Shown here: positions 25,283 through 33,132 of the stretch, one piece after another
Numbering within the stretch: the stretch's first letter is position 1
Layout of the letters: every line of letters starts with the position of its first letter
From: an uncultured Eubacteriaceae bacterium
GTDB lineage: Bacteria > Bacillota > Clostridia > Eubacteriales > Eubacteriaceae
DNA: 64,000 bases
NCBI GenBank assembly: GCA_945867155.1
Contig: CAMBHL010000002.1
Location: forward strand, 62,001-126,000
Direction of reading: 5' to 3'
Made by a program: the position numbers and the translations under genes
The notes under the pieces: model-generated
Seen by the model: only the letters and a program-made list of their open reading frames with translations
Databases searched by the model: none
Told to the model about the DNA's origin: nothing

Positions 25283-25729
25283 ATGGATACAAAATTTTCA
25301 TCTGCCATCCATGCGCTGATCCTGATTTCTGAATCAGAGACGCCCATGAATTCCGAACAGATCGCAGCGAGTGTCGGAACGAACGCGAGCTATATCCGCA
25401 AGCTGACAACAAGGCTCAGCAAGGCAGGCATCATTGAAGGGCGCCGCGGTGTCAGTGGCTTTCGGATGCTCAAGGCGCCGGAGGTCATCTCGCTTTTTGA
25501 TATTTATCAGGCAGTGATGGCGACCGATACGCTGCATCTTTTTGATATTCATCGCAATCCCAATGACGCTTGCATCGTCGGGCATCATATTCGCCCGGTT
25601 CTTGGCGGAATGTTTCGAGCAATGGAAGAACATGTGGAAGAAGAGCTTTCCGACGTGACATTGGCGGATTGCATGCAAGCCATGCGCCAGCGCATCGATG
25701 AGAGCCAAAATAAGGAGGAGCATGCATGA
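25283..25729 (+). CDS. Rrf2 family transcriptional regulator (second copy)
   Basis: A 148-residue winged-helix protein with the same plan as the gene at 10064: TKFSSAIHALILISESE, HTH NSEQIAASVGTNASYIRKLTTRLSKAGIIEGRRGVSGFRM, and a DIHRNPNDACIVGHHIRPVL segment. The Fe-S cysteine triad is absent. The start at ATG 25283 lies two bases after the nitroreductase stop, 8 bases behind GGAGG. It overlaps the oxidoreductase by 4 bases, so this operon may be autoregulated, possibly by electrophiles or oxidants (inferred). Confidence 0.85.
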   Translation: MDTKFSSAIHALILISESETPMNSEQIAASVGTNASYIRKLTTRLSKAGIIEGRRGVSGFRMLKAPEVISLFDIYQAVMATDTLHLFDIHRNPNDACIVGHHIRPVLGGMFRAMEEHVEEELSDVTLADCMQAMRQRIDESQNKEEHA

Positions 25730-26733
25730 AGGCCGCAATACTCACACACTACGATAAAAAGGGAACGGATTTATCCATTCAAGATCTTGCAATTCCCGTT
25801 CCGAAAAATGATGAGGTCCTTGTAAAGATCAAAGCCGCAGGGGTCAATCCCTTGGATAATATGATCATTCGGGGCGAGGTGAAACTGATTGTGCCGTACA
25901 AAACGCCGCTTGTGATGGGCAACGAATGCGCCGGTGTGGTTGAAAAAGTAGGAAAAGATGTCGCGGGCTTTAAACCTGGGGATAGGGTTTATGGCAGGAT
26001 GCCTTTGAAGAAAATCGGTGCTTTTGCAGAATACGCGGCGGTGCAAGCATCCGCACTGGCGCACATTCCGGAATATATGTCTTTTGAGGCAGCGGCAACG
26101 GTTCCGCTTACTGCCCTTACAGCGATGCAAGCCTTTGAAATCATGCAGGCGAAAGCAGGTGAATCTGTGTTTATCTCAGGAGGAACCGGAAGCCTTGGCG
26201 CGATGGCCATTCCCGTGGCAAAAAGTCTTGGCCTGCATGTGGCGACGAATGGGAGCGCGGCAAATGAGGAACGGGTCAGAAAACTGGGCGCAGAGACGTT
26301 CATTGACTATAAGAAAGAAAACTACATCGACGTATTGTCCGACGTGGACCATGTTTTGGACACCCTTGGAGATCGCGAACTTCCCAATGAATTCAAGGTA
26401 TTGAAAAAAGGCGGCACGCTGGTATCGCTTAGAGGATTGCCAAATGGCAGATTTGCAAAAAGAAGCGGGATGCCGCTTTTTAAGCGAGTGCTCTTTCAGA
26501 TCGCCGGGAGCAAATATGATAAAATGGCCGCGAAAAAAGATCAGACCTATGATTTTCTCTTTGTACATGAGGATGGCCGTCAACTGGAGAAAATCGGCAG
26601 GCTGTTTGATGCGGATCATCCGCTGGAAACATCTATTGACGCTGTCTTCAGCCTCAATCAGGTGAACGCAGCGCTGGCAAAGGTAAAGCGCGGCAGTTCC
26701 AGAGGGAAGACCATTATTAAAATAGAGGCATGA
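25726..26733 (+). CDS. Zinc-independent NAD(P)H:quinone oxidoreductase-type (MDR superfamily) enzyme
   Basis: A 335-residue medium-chain oxidoreductase: VLVKIKAAGVNPLDNMI, MGNECAGVVEKVGKDVAGFKPGDRVYGR, TALTAMQAF, and the NADPH loop SGGTGSLGAMAIPVAKSLGLHV, close to the quinone oxidoreductase/zeta-crystallin group that lacks zinc. It reduces quinones or alpha,beta-unsaturated carbonyls. It is the last gene of the operon, ending at a terminator; its AT-richer composition with its two operon partners suggests acquisition as a block. Confidence 0.88.
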   Translation: MKAAILTHYDKKGTDLSIQDLAIPVPKNDEVLVKIKAAGVNPLDNMIIRGEVKLIVPYKTPLVMGNECAGVVEKVGKDVAGFKPGDRVYGRMPLKKIGAFAEYAAVQASALAHIPEYMSFEAAATVPLTALTAMQAFEIMQAKAGESVFISGGTGSLGAMAIPVAKSLGLHVATNGSAANEERVRKLGAETFIDYKKENYIDVLSDVDHVLDTLGDRELPNEFKVLKKGGTLVSLRGLPNGRFAKRSGMPLFKRVLFQIAGSKYDKMAAKKDQTYDFLFVHEDGRQLEKIGRLFDADHPLETSIDAVFSLNQVNAALAKVKRGSSRGKTIIKIEA

Positions 26734-26743
26734 TACGGCTCTG

Positions 26744-26779
26744 AATAACAGGCACCGGTGTGGCGCCTGTTATTTTTTT
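26744..26779 (+). terminator. Intrinsic terminator of the oxidoreductase operon
   Basis: A 10-bp stem AATAACAGGC/GCCTGTTATT with an 11-base loop, then T-run. Confidence 0.85.
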
Positions 26780-26785
26780 GGTTTA

Positions 26786-26818
26786 TACATTGACAAATAT
26801 CAATATGTCTGCTAGACT
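26786..26818 (+). promoter_or_regulatory. Promoter and probable ArsR operator before arsR
   Basis: TTGACA (26790-26795), 17-base spacer, TAGACT (26813-26818). The spacer carries the AT-rich motif TACATTGACAAATATCAATA, which recurs before the ferredoxin-arsD gene (27223). Confidence 0.65.
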
Positions 26819-26880
26819 TCTATACATAGATCAATATCAATATAAAATGAATGAGAATGAAATGAATGAGAGGTGACAAG

Positions 26881-27189
26881 ATGGAAACCATCGATACCGC
26901 ATCGATTTGCAAGGCCCTCGGCGACGCCAACCGCCTGAAGATCGTGCAGACGCTGTCGGGCTGCGAAAAATGCGCCTGTGTCATTCTGGAAGCGCTGAAT
27001 ATCTCTCAGCCGACGCTGTCGCATCATATGAAAATTCTGCGGGACTGCGGTCTGGTCAACGTCAGAAAAGCGGGCAAATGGTGCTATTATTCGCTGAACT
27101 GCGACACCCTTCGGGCCTTTCAGCAATTTATCGCCGCGCTGGACTGCAGGCCGGTCGAGTCAGCGTGCTCAGGGCCCGCCTGCGGCTGA
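26881..27189 (+). CDS. arsR: ArsR/SmtB family arsenical-type repressor
   Basis: A 102-residue winged-helix metalloregulator: SICKALGDANRLKIVQTLSGCEKCACVIL, in which the CEKCAC cysteines at the start of the third helix correspond to the ArsR arsenite site, then ALNISQPTLSHHMKILRDCGLVNVRKAGKWCYYSLN as the recognition helix and wing. Further cysteines at the C-terminus (CSGPACG) may help. It would repress its operon until As(III) or Sb(III) binds. ATG 26881 follows GAGAGGTG. The arsD/arsA genes start just downstream. Confidence 0.9.
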   Translation: METIDTASICKALGDANRLKIVQTLSGCEKCACVILEALNISQPTLSHHMKILRDCGLVNVRKAGKWCYYSLNCDTLRAFQQFIAALDCRPVESACSGPACG

Positions 27190-27222
27190 GACGGCGCTTA
27201 AAGGGGCGGGTTTTTTGCTCGA

Positions 27223-27250
27223 TACATTGATAAATTTAAATATATAAATG
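27223..27250 (+). promoter_or_regulatory. Second copy of the ars operator-like motif
   Basis: TACATTGATAAATTTAAATA here matches the arsR upstream motif (26786) at most positions. It lies 21 bases before the ferredoxin-arsD start, so this gene may have its own ArsR-controlled promoter. The end of arsR can fold a weak terminator just before it. Confidence 0.55.
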
Positions 27251-27270
27251 TAAAAAAGGAGGATAGGCAA

Positions 27271-27936
27271 ATGGCTGAAAACTGGTATCCGGTCATCGAT
27301 CGGGACCTTTGCCGCGAATGCGGCGCATGCATTGCGATGTGCGGCCACGGGGTCTACGACCGTGGCGCGGCGCCAAAACCGCAAGTGGTCAATCCTGTGG
27401 GCTGCGTTGATCATTGCCACGGCTGCGGGAGCCGCTGTCCGGTCGGCGCGATCACCTATTTTGGGGAAGACACCCCTTGGGTGCCGCCGAAAGGAAAGGT
27501 AAATCAGGGAGAAACATTTACGGAAAAAACGAATATACATTTAGGAGGCAAAACAATGAAAAAACTGCAACTTTTTGAACCGGCTATGTGCTGCTCGACA
27601 GGGCTCTGCGGCCCATCAATCGATCCGGAGCTGCTCAGGATCTCGACGCTGATCGACGATTTGAAGGCGGCGGGCGTCGAAGTGGAACGTTTTAATTTGA
27701 ACAGTGCACCGGCGGCCTTTGCCGAAAACGAAACCGTCAAAAACATGCTGGCGATCAGAGGCACAGAGGCGCTGCCGATTACGATGCTCGACGACACGGT
27801 TGTTTTGACTGACCGCTATCCGACCAACGCGGAAGTTTTCGGCTGGCTGAAACTCGGCGACCCGCAGGCGGACGCGCCGGATTCAGACGACGACAGGGAC
27901 ACAGGCTGTGGCTGCGGCGGAGGCTGCTGCTGCTGA
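27271..27936 (+). CDS. arsD: Ferredoxin-like domain fused in frame to ArsD arsenic chaperone
   Basis: A 221-residue frame. Residues 1-70 form a 2[4Fe-4S] ferredoxin-like domain with Cys 14, 17, 20, 24 and Cys 45, 49, 52, 56 (the last followed by Pro). After a 25-residue linker, residue 96 begins a complete ArsD (MKKLQLFEPAMCCSTGLCGP: vicinal Cys pair plus a third Cys that bind As(III)), ending in a cysteine cluster GCGCGGGCCC like the terminal Cys pairs of ArsD. ArsD hands As(III) to ArsA. A second strong AGGAGG (27543-27548) lies 7 bases before the ArsD ATG at 27556, so a separate ArsD may also be made. No stop separates the domains. Confidence 0.85.
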   Translation: MAENWYPVIDRDLCRECGACIAMCGHGVYDRGAAPKPQVVNPVGCVDHCHGCGSRCPVGAITYFGEDTPWVPPKGKVNQGETFTEKTNIHLGGKTMKKLQLFEPAMCCSTGLCGPSIDPELLRISTLIDDLKAAGVEVERFNLNSAPAAFAENETVKNMLAIRGTEALPITMLDDTVVLTDRYPTNAEVFGWLKLGDPQADAPDSDDDRDTGCGCGGGCCC

Positions 27937-27955
27937 CAACATAGGAGGCATCAAA

Positions 27956-29692
27956 ATGAAATTATTCAATCCTGCGGCGGTCACGCAGACAAAATACGTG
28001 TTTTTTACCGGGAAAGGCGGCGTCGGCAAGACGTCGACGGCCTGTGCCACCGCGGTGTTCCTCGCCGATCAGGGAAAAAAAGTGCTGCTTGTCAGCACAG
28101 ACCCGGCGTCCAACCTTCAGGACGTGTTTGCGGCAGATCTTGACAATAAAGGCACTGCGATTCCGGAAGTGCCCAATCTCTTTGTCGCCAATTTAGACCC
28201 GGTTGAGGCTGCCGCAGCGTACCGCGAGCGCGCAGTGGCACCGTATCGGGGGGTATTGCCGGAATCAGCCATTGAAAATATGGAAGAACAGCTGTCGGGG
28301 TCGTGTACGACAGAGATCGCCGCGTTTAATGAATTCACCGAATTTTTGACCGATCCTGCGGTTCAAGAAAAGTACGACCAGATTATTTTCGACACAGCGC
28401 CGACGGGGCATACCCTGCGCCTGCTGCAGCTGCCATCAGCCTGGGCGGGCTTTATTCAGCAGAGTAAGCACGGCGCGTCCTGCCTCGGGCAGCTCTCAGG
28501 CTTGGACGAAAAGAAGCAGGTGTATCAGCAGGCGGTGGCGACACTGGCGGATCCTGAGCAGGCGACATTGGTGCTGGTCGCGCGGCCGGAAGAAACCCCG
28601 TTGAAGGAAGCGGCCCGGGCGTCCCGAGAATTGCGGGAGCTGGGCCTCAACCGGCAGGTGCTCGTCATGAACGCCGTCGCGAAAAAAGGCAGCGACCCGG
28701 TGTCCGAAGCGCTGTACGACAAACAGCAGCGGGCCCTTGCGGAAATGCCGGAAGCTCTGCAAGACATTGACACCACTCAAATTCCGATGCGCACTTACAA
28801 CATCACGGGGATCGACAACGTCCGCGCGATGCTGAGGAGCGATCACGCGGCAGCAGCAGAGCAGACGATTGACGTTTCCCATCTGTACCAGCTGGCGGAT
28901 GTGGTCGACGATATCGCCGCCCATCACCGCAAGGTGATCTTCACCATGGGAAAAGGCGGTGTGGGGAAAACCACTGTCGCGGCAGCCATTGCCCTTGATC
29001 TGTCGAAAAAAGGGAAAAAGGTGCATTTGGCAACGACGGACCCGGCGGCTCATTTAAAATTTGTACTGGACGCCAACGATGGCGTGCGCATGAGTCATAT
29101 CGACGAAAAGGAAGAACTAAAAAAATATCAGAGCGAAGTGATACAAGAAGCGCTCGCCACAGGAATTTCAGAAGATGATCTCGACTATATCAAAGAAGAT
29201 CTCCGCTCACCATGCACCCAGGAAATTGCGGTGTTCCGCGCTTTTGCCGATTTAGTCGAACAGTCTGAAAATGAAATTGTCGTGATCGACACGGCGCCGA
29301 CTGGCCACACCCTGCTGCTGCTCGAATCGACAGACAGCTACGACAAGGAACTGAAGCGGACCCAGGGGAAAACGCCGGAAGCCGTGAAAAAACTTTTGCC
29401 GCGCCTCAAAAGCGATGAGACAGAAGTCATCATCGTGACCCTGCCGGAAGCGACGCCGGTATACGAGGCCGAACGGCTGGAGGATGATCTCAAACGCGCG
29501 CAGATCGGCGTGAAATGGTGGGTCGTCAACCAATCTTTCAATGGCCTTGACACGTCCAATTCATCTCTTCGCGCAAAAGCGGCTCATGAAGCGGCGTGGA
29601 TCAACCGGGTTGATCGGCACTCTGGCGGCCACGAAGCGCTGATCCCCTGGAAGACGGGAACTTTAAAGGGTAATACCCTGACAACTTTATAA
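27956..29692 (+). CDS. arsA: Arsenite-activated ATPase ArsA (two-domain)
   Basis: A 578-residue ATPase with two homologous halves. P-loops: FTGKGGVGKTS (residues 19-26) and MGKGGVGKTT (about 330). Each half has a switch/DTAP motif (DTAPTGHTLRLLQLP and DTAPTGHTLLLLES). Arsenite-site cysteines are seen in GSCTTEIA and SPCTQEIA, with a further Cys in HGASCLG. It energises an ArsB-type pump by ATP. ATG 27956 follows AGGAGG. No arsB, acr3 or arsC is next to it; the operon ends here at a terminator. Confidence 0.92.
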   Translation: MKLFNPAAVTQTKYVFFTGKGGVGKTSTACATAVFLADQGKKVLLVSTDPASNLQDVFAADLDNKGTAIPEVPNLFVANLDPVEAAAAYRERAVAPYRGVLPESAIENMEEQLSGSCTTEIAAFNEFTEFLTDPAVQEKYDQIIFDTAPTGHTLRLLQLPSAWAGFIQQSKHGASCLGQLSGLDEKKQVYQQAVATLADPEQATLVLVARPEETPLKEAARASRELRELGLNRQVLVMNAVAKKGSDPVSEALYDKQQRALAEMPEALQDIDTTQIPMRTYNITGIDNVRAMLRSDHAAAAEQTIDVSHLYQLADVVDDIAAHHRKVIFTMGKGGVGKTTVAAAIALDLSKKGKKVHLATTDPAAHLKFVLDANDGVRMSHIDEKEELKKYQSEVIQEALATGISEDDLDYIKEDLRSPCTQEIAVFRAFADLVEQSENEIVVIDTAPTGHTLLLLESTDSYDKELKRTQGKTPEAVKKLLPRLKSDETEVIIVTLPEATPVYEAERLEDDLKRAQIGVKWWVVNQSFNGLDTSNSSLRAKAAHEAAWINRVDRHSGGHEALIPWKTGTLKGNTLTTL

Positions 29693-29704
29693 AGATGATT
29701 TCAG

Positions 29705-29731
29705 CCGGTGTGCACAGCACACCGGTTTTTT
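29705..29731 (+). terminator. Intrinsic terminator of the ars operon
   Basis: Perfect 8-bp stem CCGGTGTG/CACACCGG, 5-base loop, then T6. Confidence 0.9.
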
Positions 29732-29836
29732 CGGATATTTGCCCTTTCCCGGCATTTCTCTGCCTATACAAGTCGAGACCCTGAGCAGTATAATAAACTA
29801 AAATAGCGATAGTAGGCACAGACCAGGGGGAATAAC

Positions 29837-31411
29837 ATGAAACGGAAAATGAATCTCGTCAAAGAACCAGACTCGAGCATCAACGTGTGGCTCGGCCATC
29901 CGCTGTATCAGTGGGTGGATGTAGCGGGGCTGCCAGATTACTCAGACAGGCTGCGGGCGCAGGCGACATCGGACGCGATGGGCCGTCTGCTCATCCATGG
30001 GCCGGGGCTCTCCTTTCGCGGCGTGACCTATTATCCGGCTGGGCAGTACACCGAGCCGGGCAAAGCGCCGCTGACCGCCCTCGGGCCTTTTTGGGAGGTG
30101 CGAATTGAACAGGACGTCGGCGACGGCCACACCGCTGCCTTCCGGGTTTACCTGCCGGCGAAATGGAATGGCTGTTTTATGGGGATTGCCGGCGGCGGCA
30201 CCAACAATGAAATTGATTGGTACACTTCTGGCCGGTTTAACGTTTTGAGCTGGCCGGTCGCCTTGGCGAATGGCTATGCCTGCGCCGCGTCCGACAACGA
30301 CTCAGGCACTCGGCTTAACTGCGATTGGGGCTTTAAGGCGGACGGCACTCCAGAATGGCATCACATTGAAAGCTGGATCGGCCGCGCGCTGCACGAGACA
30401 ACGGTCTGGGGCAAGGCGGTAACCACCCTGGCCTACGGCGAAGCGCCGAAAAAATCCTATCTGCAGGGAACGTCCGGCGGCGGCCGGCAGGTGCTGACCG
30501 AAGGGGTCTGCTATCCGGCGGACTACGACGGACTTTGGGCCGACGCCCCGGCGATTTACCAATGGGATGTGGTATTTGCGAGCCTTTGGCCAGTGGTTGT
30601 CGAGGAAAATGAACATCATGTCGTGCCCCTTGAAAAATATCAGGCGGCCTACGCTCTGGCGCGGGCGGATCAAGCCATCGGCGAGCGCCCCTTTGACGAG
30701 GACGATCCGGATTTTAAAGCGTATCTCAATGGACTGGTCGGGGTCGCCACCACCGCCGGGCCTATCACACAGAGGGATTTCGAAGTCATGGTGAAGACGT
30801 GGCGCGGTCCCTTTACCTGGGACGGCAGGCGCATGGGACACAGTTTTGGACCGGCCATTCGCCAGTGGCCCCTGCCCTTTGGCAACCCGCTTTACGGCTA
30901 TTTCAGACGCCGGCCCGACGGCCGCCTGCTTGTGATGCCAATTTCAGAGCAGATTCTGCGCTGGCTGGCGGCTGATCCGAAGATGGATATTCACGATTTG
31001 AGCTACGACGATTTTGAAGCCCTGTGGGTGCGGCGCCAGGAACATCCCGAATGGGATTTTGGCCGGTCAGATCTCTCAGCCTTTGCGGCCCGGGGCGGCA
31101 AGCTCATCATCACCCAGGGCACCGGCGATCCGGTGGTGCCTTTTGTGAACACGTTCGCTTACGTCAAAGACATGGCCAAACATTTCGAGAGCGCCGACGC
31201 GATGGCCGACGCGTGCCGGCTGTACCGGATGCCCTACGCTGGGCACTCCATTCTCGACTGGAGCGGACCGGCCGTGAGCTTGGCTGACGGGATGGCGGCG
31301 CTGACGGACTGGGTTGAAAAAGGTGAGGCGCCGGACACCCTGCCGATTCAGCGCTACGATTTCGACCACGACATGGCGCTGATCACTGGAACGACAAATT
31401 ATAAAAATTGA
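29837..31411 (+). CDS. Tannase/feruloyl esterase-family hydrolase, intracellular
   Basis: A 524-residue alpha/beta hydrolase without a signal peptide. The tannase-family plan is seen: FRVYLPAKWNGCFMGIAGGGTNNE, nucleophile elbow LQGTSGGGRQVLTEG, acid Asp in ITQGTGDPVVPFVNT, and catalytic His in MPYAGHSILDWSG. In classical tannases and feruloyl esterases a disulfide links Cys residues beside the Ser and His (CS-D-HC); here these positions are Thr and His-Ser, so that link is missing. The substrate is unknown, perhaps an ester of a plant aromatic acid. Its start ATG 29837 follows AGGGGG. Confidence 0.8.
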   Translation: MKRKMNLVKEPDSSINVWLGHPLYQWVDVAGLPDYSDRLRAQATSDAMGRLLIHGPGLSFRGVTYYPAGQYTEPGKAPLTALGPFWEVRIEQDVGDGHTAAFRVYLPAKWNGCFMGIAGGGTNNEIDWYTSGRFNVLSWPVALANGYACAASDNDSGTRLNCDWGFKADGTPEWHHIESWIGRALHETTVWGKAVTTLAYGEAPKKSYLQGTSGGGRQVLTEGVCYPADYDGLWADAPAIYQWDVVFASLWPVVVEENEHHVVPLEKYQAAYALARADQAIGERPFDEDDPDFKAYLNGLVGVATTAGPITQRDFEVMVKTWRGPFTWDGRRMGHSFGPAIRQWPLPFGNPLYGYFRRRPDGRLLVMPISEQILRWLAADPKMDIHDLSYDDFEALWVRRQEHPEWDFGRSDLSAFAARGGKLIITQGTGDPVVPFVNTFAYVKDMAKHFESADAMADACRLYRMPYAGHSILDWSGPAVSLADGMAALTDWVEKGEAPDTLPIQRYDFDHDMALITGTTNYKN

Positions 31412-31482
31412 GAAAACCCCTTGACTCTAGTATATTACCAGTGTTTAAAATAGAGCTTGTAAAACAAAAGATGAAAAACGCA

Positions 31483-31528
31483 ATGGAGCTGAAATGCCGC
31501 AAGAGCGGCGCGTCGGCTCCATTTTTTT
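31483..31528 (+). terminator. Branched terminator or attenuator before the ornithine cyclodeaminase-like gene
   Basis: Outer stem ATGGAGC/GCTCCAT (31483-31489 and 31516-31522) encloses an inner stem GCCGC/GCGGC, followed by T7. It sits after the esterase, but also downstream of a possible promoter TTGACT at 31421, and before TATAAT at 31542, so it may end the esterase transcript or attenuate the next operon. Confidence 0.75.
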
Positions 31529-31575
31529 GTGTGGAAGATGATATAATGATGAAAAGCGAAAACAGGAGGACGCAA

Positions 31576-32718
31576 ATGGATACGAAAATTGATTTCTTGT
31601 ATTTGTCAGAACCCGATATGATCAAAGCCGGCGTGAAGGACATGCGCGCCTGCATCGAATCGATGGAAGAGATGCTGTTGCTTCTTAAAAAAGGCGATTA
31701 CCGCATGGGTGGGGAAAACCACAACTCTCACGGCTGCATGATCATGTTCCCGGACGAACCGACCTTCCCAGGGATGCCTGTCAACACCCAGGACCGCCGC
31801 TTCATGGCGATGCCGGCTTACCTTGGCGGCAAATACCAGATGGCCGGCGTGAAATGGTACGGCTCCAACATTGAAAACAAAGAAAAGGGTCTGCCGCGGT
31901 CGATTCTGATGATGACGTTAAGCGACAAGGACACCGGTGCGCCGCTGGCCTTCATGTCGGCCAACCTGCTCTCGGCCTACCGCACTGGCGGCATCCCAGG
32001 AGTCGGGGCAAAGTATTTAGCCCGCAAAGACAGCGAAACCGCCGCGATCATTGGGCCAGGGGTCATGGGCAAAACGAGCTTGGCGGCCTTTGCGGTGACC
32101 TGTCCGAAACTGCATCGGGTGCAGATCAAGGGCCGGGGCAAAAAATCCCTCGATGCTTTTGTTGAATTTGTTAAAGCGGAATTCCCGCAGATCGACGACA
32201 TTGTGGTTTGCGATACTGTCGAAGATGCGGTGCGCGGCGCGGATGTGATCTCGCTGACGACGACGGCCATGACCGACGACGACCCCAACGTGGTCAACAC
32301 CTACCCGTACATCAACGGCGATTGGGTCAAGCCCGGCGCCTTCATTTCGATGCCGAGTGCGGCCCGATTCGACGACGATTTCCTGACGACGTGTAAATTT
32401 GTCGTCGACAACAAAGAATTGTACGATGCCTGGGAAGCGGAATACCCGTACCCGACTTACCCGAAGATGGGCATTATCGGCTGCAAGTTCACGGATTTGA
32501 TTCACGAAGGAAAATCCAAGCCGGAAGATTTGATCGAAATGGCCGACATCATCGAAGGCAAAGCGCCGGGGCGGACCTCTGACGACGACATCATCGTCTA
32601 CTCTGTCGGCGGGATGCCGGTGGAAGATGTCGCCTGGGGCTGCAGCGTGTACAGAAAAGCGAAAGAACTGGGCATCGGTGTGAAGCTCAATCTTTGGGAC
32701 AAGCCGGAAATGGCATAA
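31576..32718 (+). CDS. Ornithine cyclodeaminase/mu-crystallin family protein
   Basis: A 380-residue protein with the family's NAD-binding core (AAIIGPGVMGKTSLAAFAVTCPKLHRVQIKGRGKK) and an N-terminal MGGENHNSHGCMIMFPDEPTFPGMP segment, followed by FMAMPAYLGGKYQMAGVKWYGSN and PLAFMSANLLSAYRTGGIPGVGAKYLARKDSE. This is the branch often annotated tyramine oxidase subunit B in databases. It could act on an amino acid or amine, with release or use of ammonia; this is inferred from the family. The start ATG 31576 follows AGGAGG. It heads an operon with PII and an amino acid permease, 21 bases before the PII gene. Confidence 0.82.
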   Translation: MDTKIDFLYLSEPDMIKAGVKDMRACIESMEEMLLLLKKGDYRMGGENHNSHGCMIMFPDEPTFPGMPVNTQDRRFMAMPAYLGGKYQMAGVKWYGSNIENKEKGLPRSILMMTLSDKDTGAPLAFMSANLLSAYRTGGIPGVGAKYLARKDSETAAIIGPGVMGKTSLAAFAVTCPKLHRVQIKGRGKKSLDAFVEFVKAEFPQIDDIVVCDTVEDAVRGADVISLTTTAMTDDDPNVVNTYPYINGDWVKPGAFISMPSAARFDDDFLTTCKFVVDNKELYDAWEAEYPYPTYPKMGIIGCKFTDLIHEGKSKPEDLIEMADIIEGKAPGRTSDDDIIVYSVGGMPVEDVAWGCSVYRKAKELGIGVKLNLWDKPEMA

Positions 32719-32739
32719 AAACAAGAAATGAGGGAAACC

Positions 32740-33090
32740 ATGAGCACAGGATTGTCAAAAATCGAAGTCATCTGCGACATGTCGAAATTTGCGGCGCTCA
32801 AGCGCCTGCTCAGCCACTTAAAAGTCGGCGGCATGACCTTTACCCAGGTGTTGGGGTGCGGTGTCGAAAAAGGCACCAAAGAATACGAAGTCGATCAAAA
32901 TTACGAAATGGAATTGCTGCCAAAGATTCAGGTGTCGGTGGTCGTGGAAACGGAACAGGTCCGGGATATCGTGGAAGACATTAAAAAAGCGCTGTACACC
33001 GGGCACATCGGCGACGGCAAGATCTTCGTCTTCAGCCTGGACAACGTGGTGCGCATCCGGACTGGTGACGAAGGCAGCGAAGCACTGTAG
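32740..33090 (+). CDS. PII family nitrogen regulatory protein (free-standing)
   Basis: A 116-residue PII signal protein: IEVICDMSKFAALKRLLSHLKVGGMTFTQVLGCGVEKG, T-loop with Tyr retained at the usual uridylylation position (EYEVDQNYEMELLPK), then GHIGDGKIFVFSLDNVVRIRTGDEG, which form the ATP/2-oxoglutarate pocket. It senses ATP/ADP and 2-oxoglutarate. Unlike usual it lies between an ornithine-cyclodeaminase-type gene and an amino acid permease rather than beside amt or glnA. The ATG at 32740 with GAGGG upstream is preferred over an earlier in-frame ATG. Confidence 0.93.
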   Translation: MSTGLSKIEVICDMSKFAALKRLLSHLKVGGMTFTQVLGCGVEKGTKEYEVDQNYEMELLPKIQVSVVVETEQVRDIVEDIKKALYTGHIGDGKIFVFSLDNVVRIRTGDEGSEAL

Positions 33091-33132
33091 GGAACAGAGG
33101 CACGAGCAGGTTAATAAGAGAAGGGAGCAGCT

